Assembly: GCA_900473045.1 (NCBI GenBank)
Contig: UCKS01000051.1
Span: 107,573-171,572 of the forward strand
DNA from: Hyphomicrobiales bacterium
GTDB taxonomy: Bacteria > Pseudomonadota > Alphaproteobacteria > Rhizobiales > Rhizobiaceae
Direction: 5' to 3'
DNA length: 64,000 nt
The notes beneath the pieces are model-generated. The model did no database searches. It saw only the letters and a program-made list of their open reading frames with translations, and had not been told where the DNA came from. This document shows, in pieces, positions 63,921 through 64,000 of the stretch (position 1 is the stretch's first letter; each line of letters starts with the position of its first letter). The translations under genes were made by a program, and so were the position numbers.

Positions 63921-64000
63921 GGCGGTTCTTCCTTTGATCGGCCGATCGACGGCAGCAGGCAACATCCCCGCGCGGTGTTCGCCGTGGTTTTAGACAATGG

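Overview
The window looks like a chromosomal segment of a member of the Rhizobiaceae (Rhizobium/Agrobacterium/Allorhizobium type). The reasons are the high G+C content, the rplU-rpmA-GNAT-GNAT-obgE-proB-proA-nadD-rsfS-rlmH-envC-like-ctpA-rppH order typical of Rhizobiales, an Opp-type alpha-galactoside (agp) uptake locus like that of Sinorhizobium meliloti, LexA boxes of the alphaproteobacterial GTTC-N7-GTTC form, and an Irr/ICE-like box upstream of bfd-bfr. Species cannot be decided from sequence alone.

Layout. 1-3.3 kb: partial MerR regulator divergent from gabT-gabD (GABA to succinate). 3.3-3.9 kb: vapBC toxin-antitoxin. 3.9-6.3 kb: a CoA-transferase and glutaryl-CoA dehydrogenase pair. 6.4-9.9 kb: M24 peptidase/creatinase-like protein, LysR regulator and FAD-dependent amine/amino-acid oxidase. 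9.9-12.6 kb: a two-gene DNA-repair operon (radical SAM protein, then a UdgX fusion) with a LexA box on its promoter. 12.7-14.5 kb: DJ-1/PfpI protein, FMN split-barrel stress protein and flavin reductase. 14.9-25.1 kb: AraC regulator plus an alpha-galactoside locus (two GH4 glycosidases flanking binding protein, two permeases and a double ATPase), closed by a strong terminator. 25.2-27.6 kb: FAH-family hydratase and an ArsR-SRPBCC-GST operon. 27.6-28.3 kb: gene-free stretch with inverted repeats. 28.3-31.9 kb: sugar-acid locus (lyxose-isomerase-like cupin, SDR, GntR, divergent uxuA). 31.9-35.7 kb: Yeh/Osm-type osmoprotectant ABC transporter. 36 kb: tRNA-Ser(CGA). 36.3-49.5 kb: the conserved housekeeping block from ribosomal proteins L21/L27 to RppH. 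49.8-52.8 kb: giant RTX repeat protein. 53.3-54.3 kb: bfd-bfr iron storage. 54.4-60.3 kb: imuA-imuB-dnaE2 mutagenic translesion cassette, with a second LexA box. 60.4-64 kb: zincin metallopeptidase, CitE-like lyase with a DUF1737 protein, leuD, a Rid-family protein and small hypotheticals.

The most interesting theme is DNA damage. Two separate operons, the radical SAM/UdgX pair and imuA-imuB-dnaE2, carry LexA boxes identical at 22 of 23 extended positions. This suggests one SOS regulon joining error-prone synthesis with a poorly characterised uracil/AP-site and radical-SAM repair pair. In the radical SAM operon the LexA box overlaps the -10 element and ends 4 bp before the ATG, so its mRNA may be leaderless. 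All functional calls are by reading motifs and context; no database search was run.
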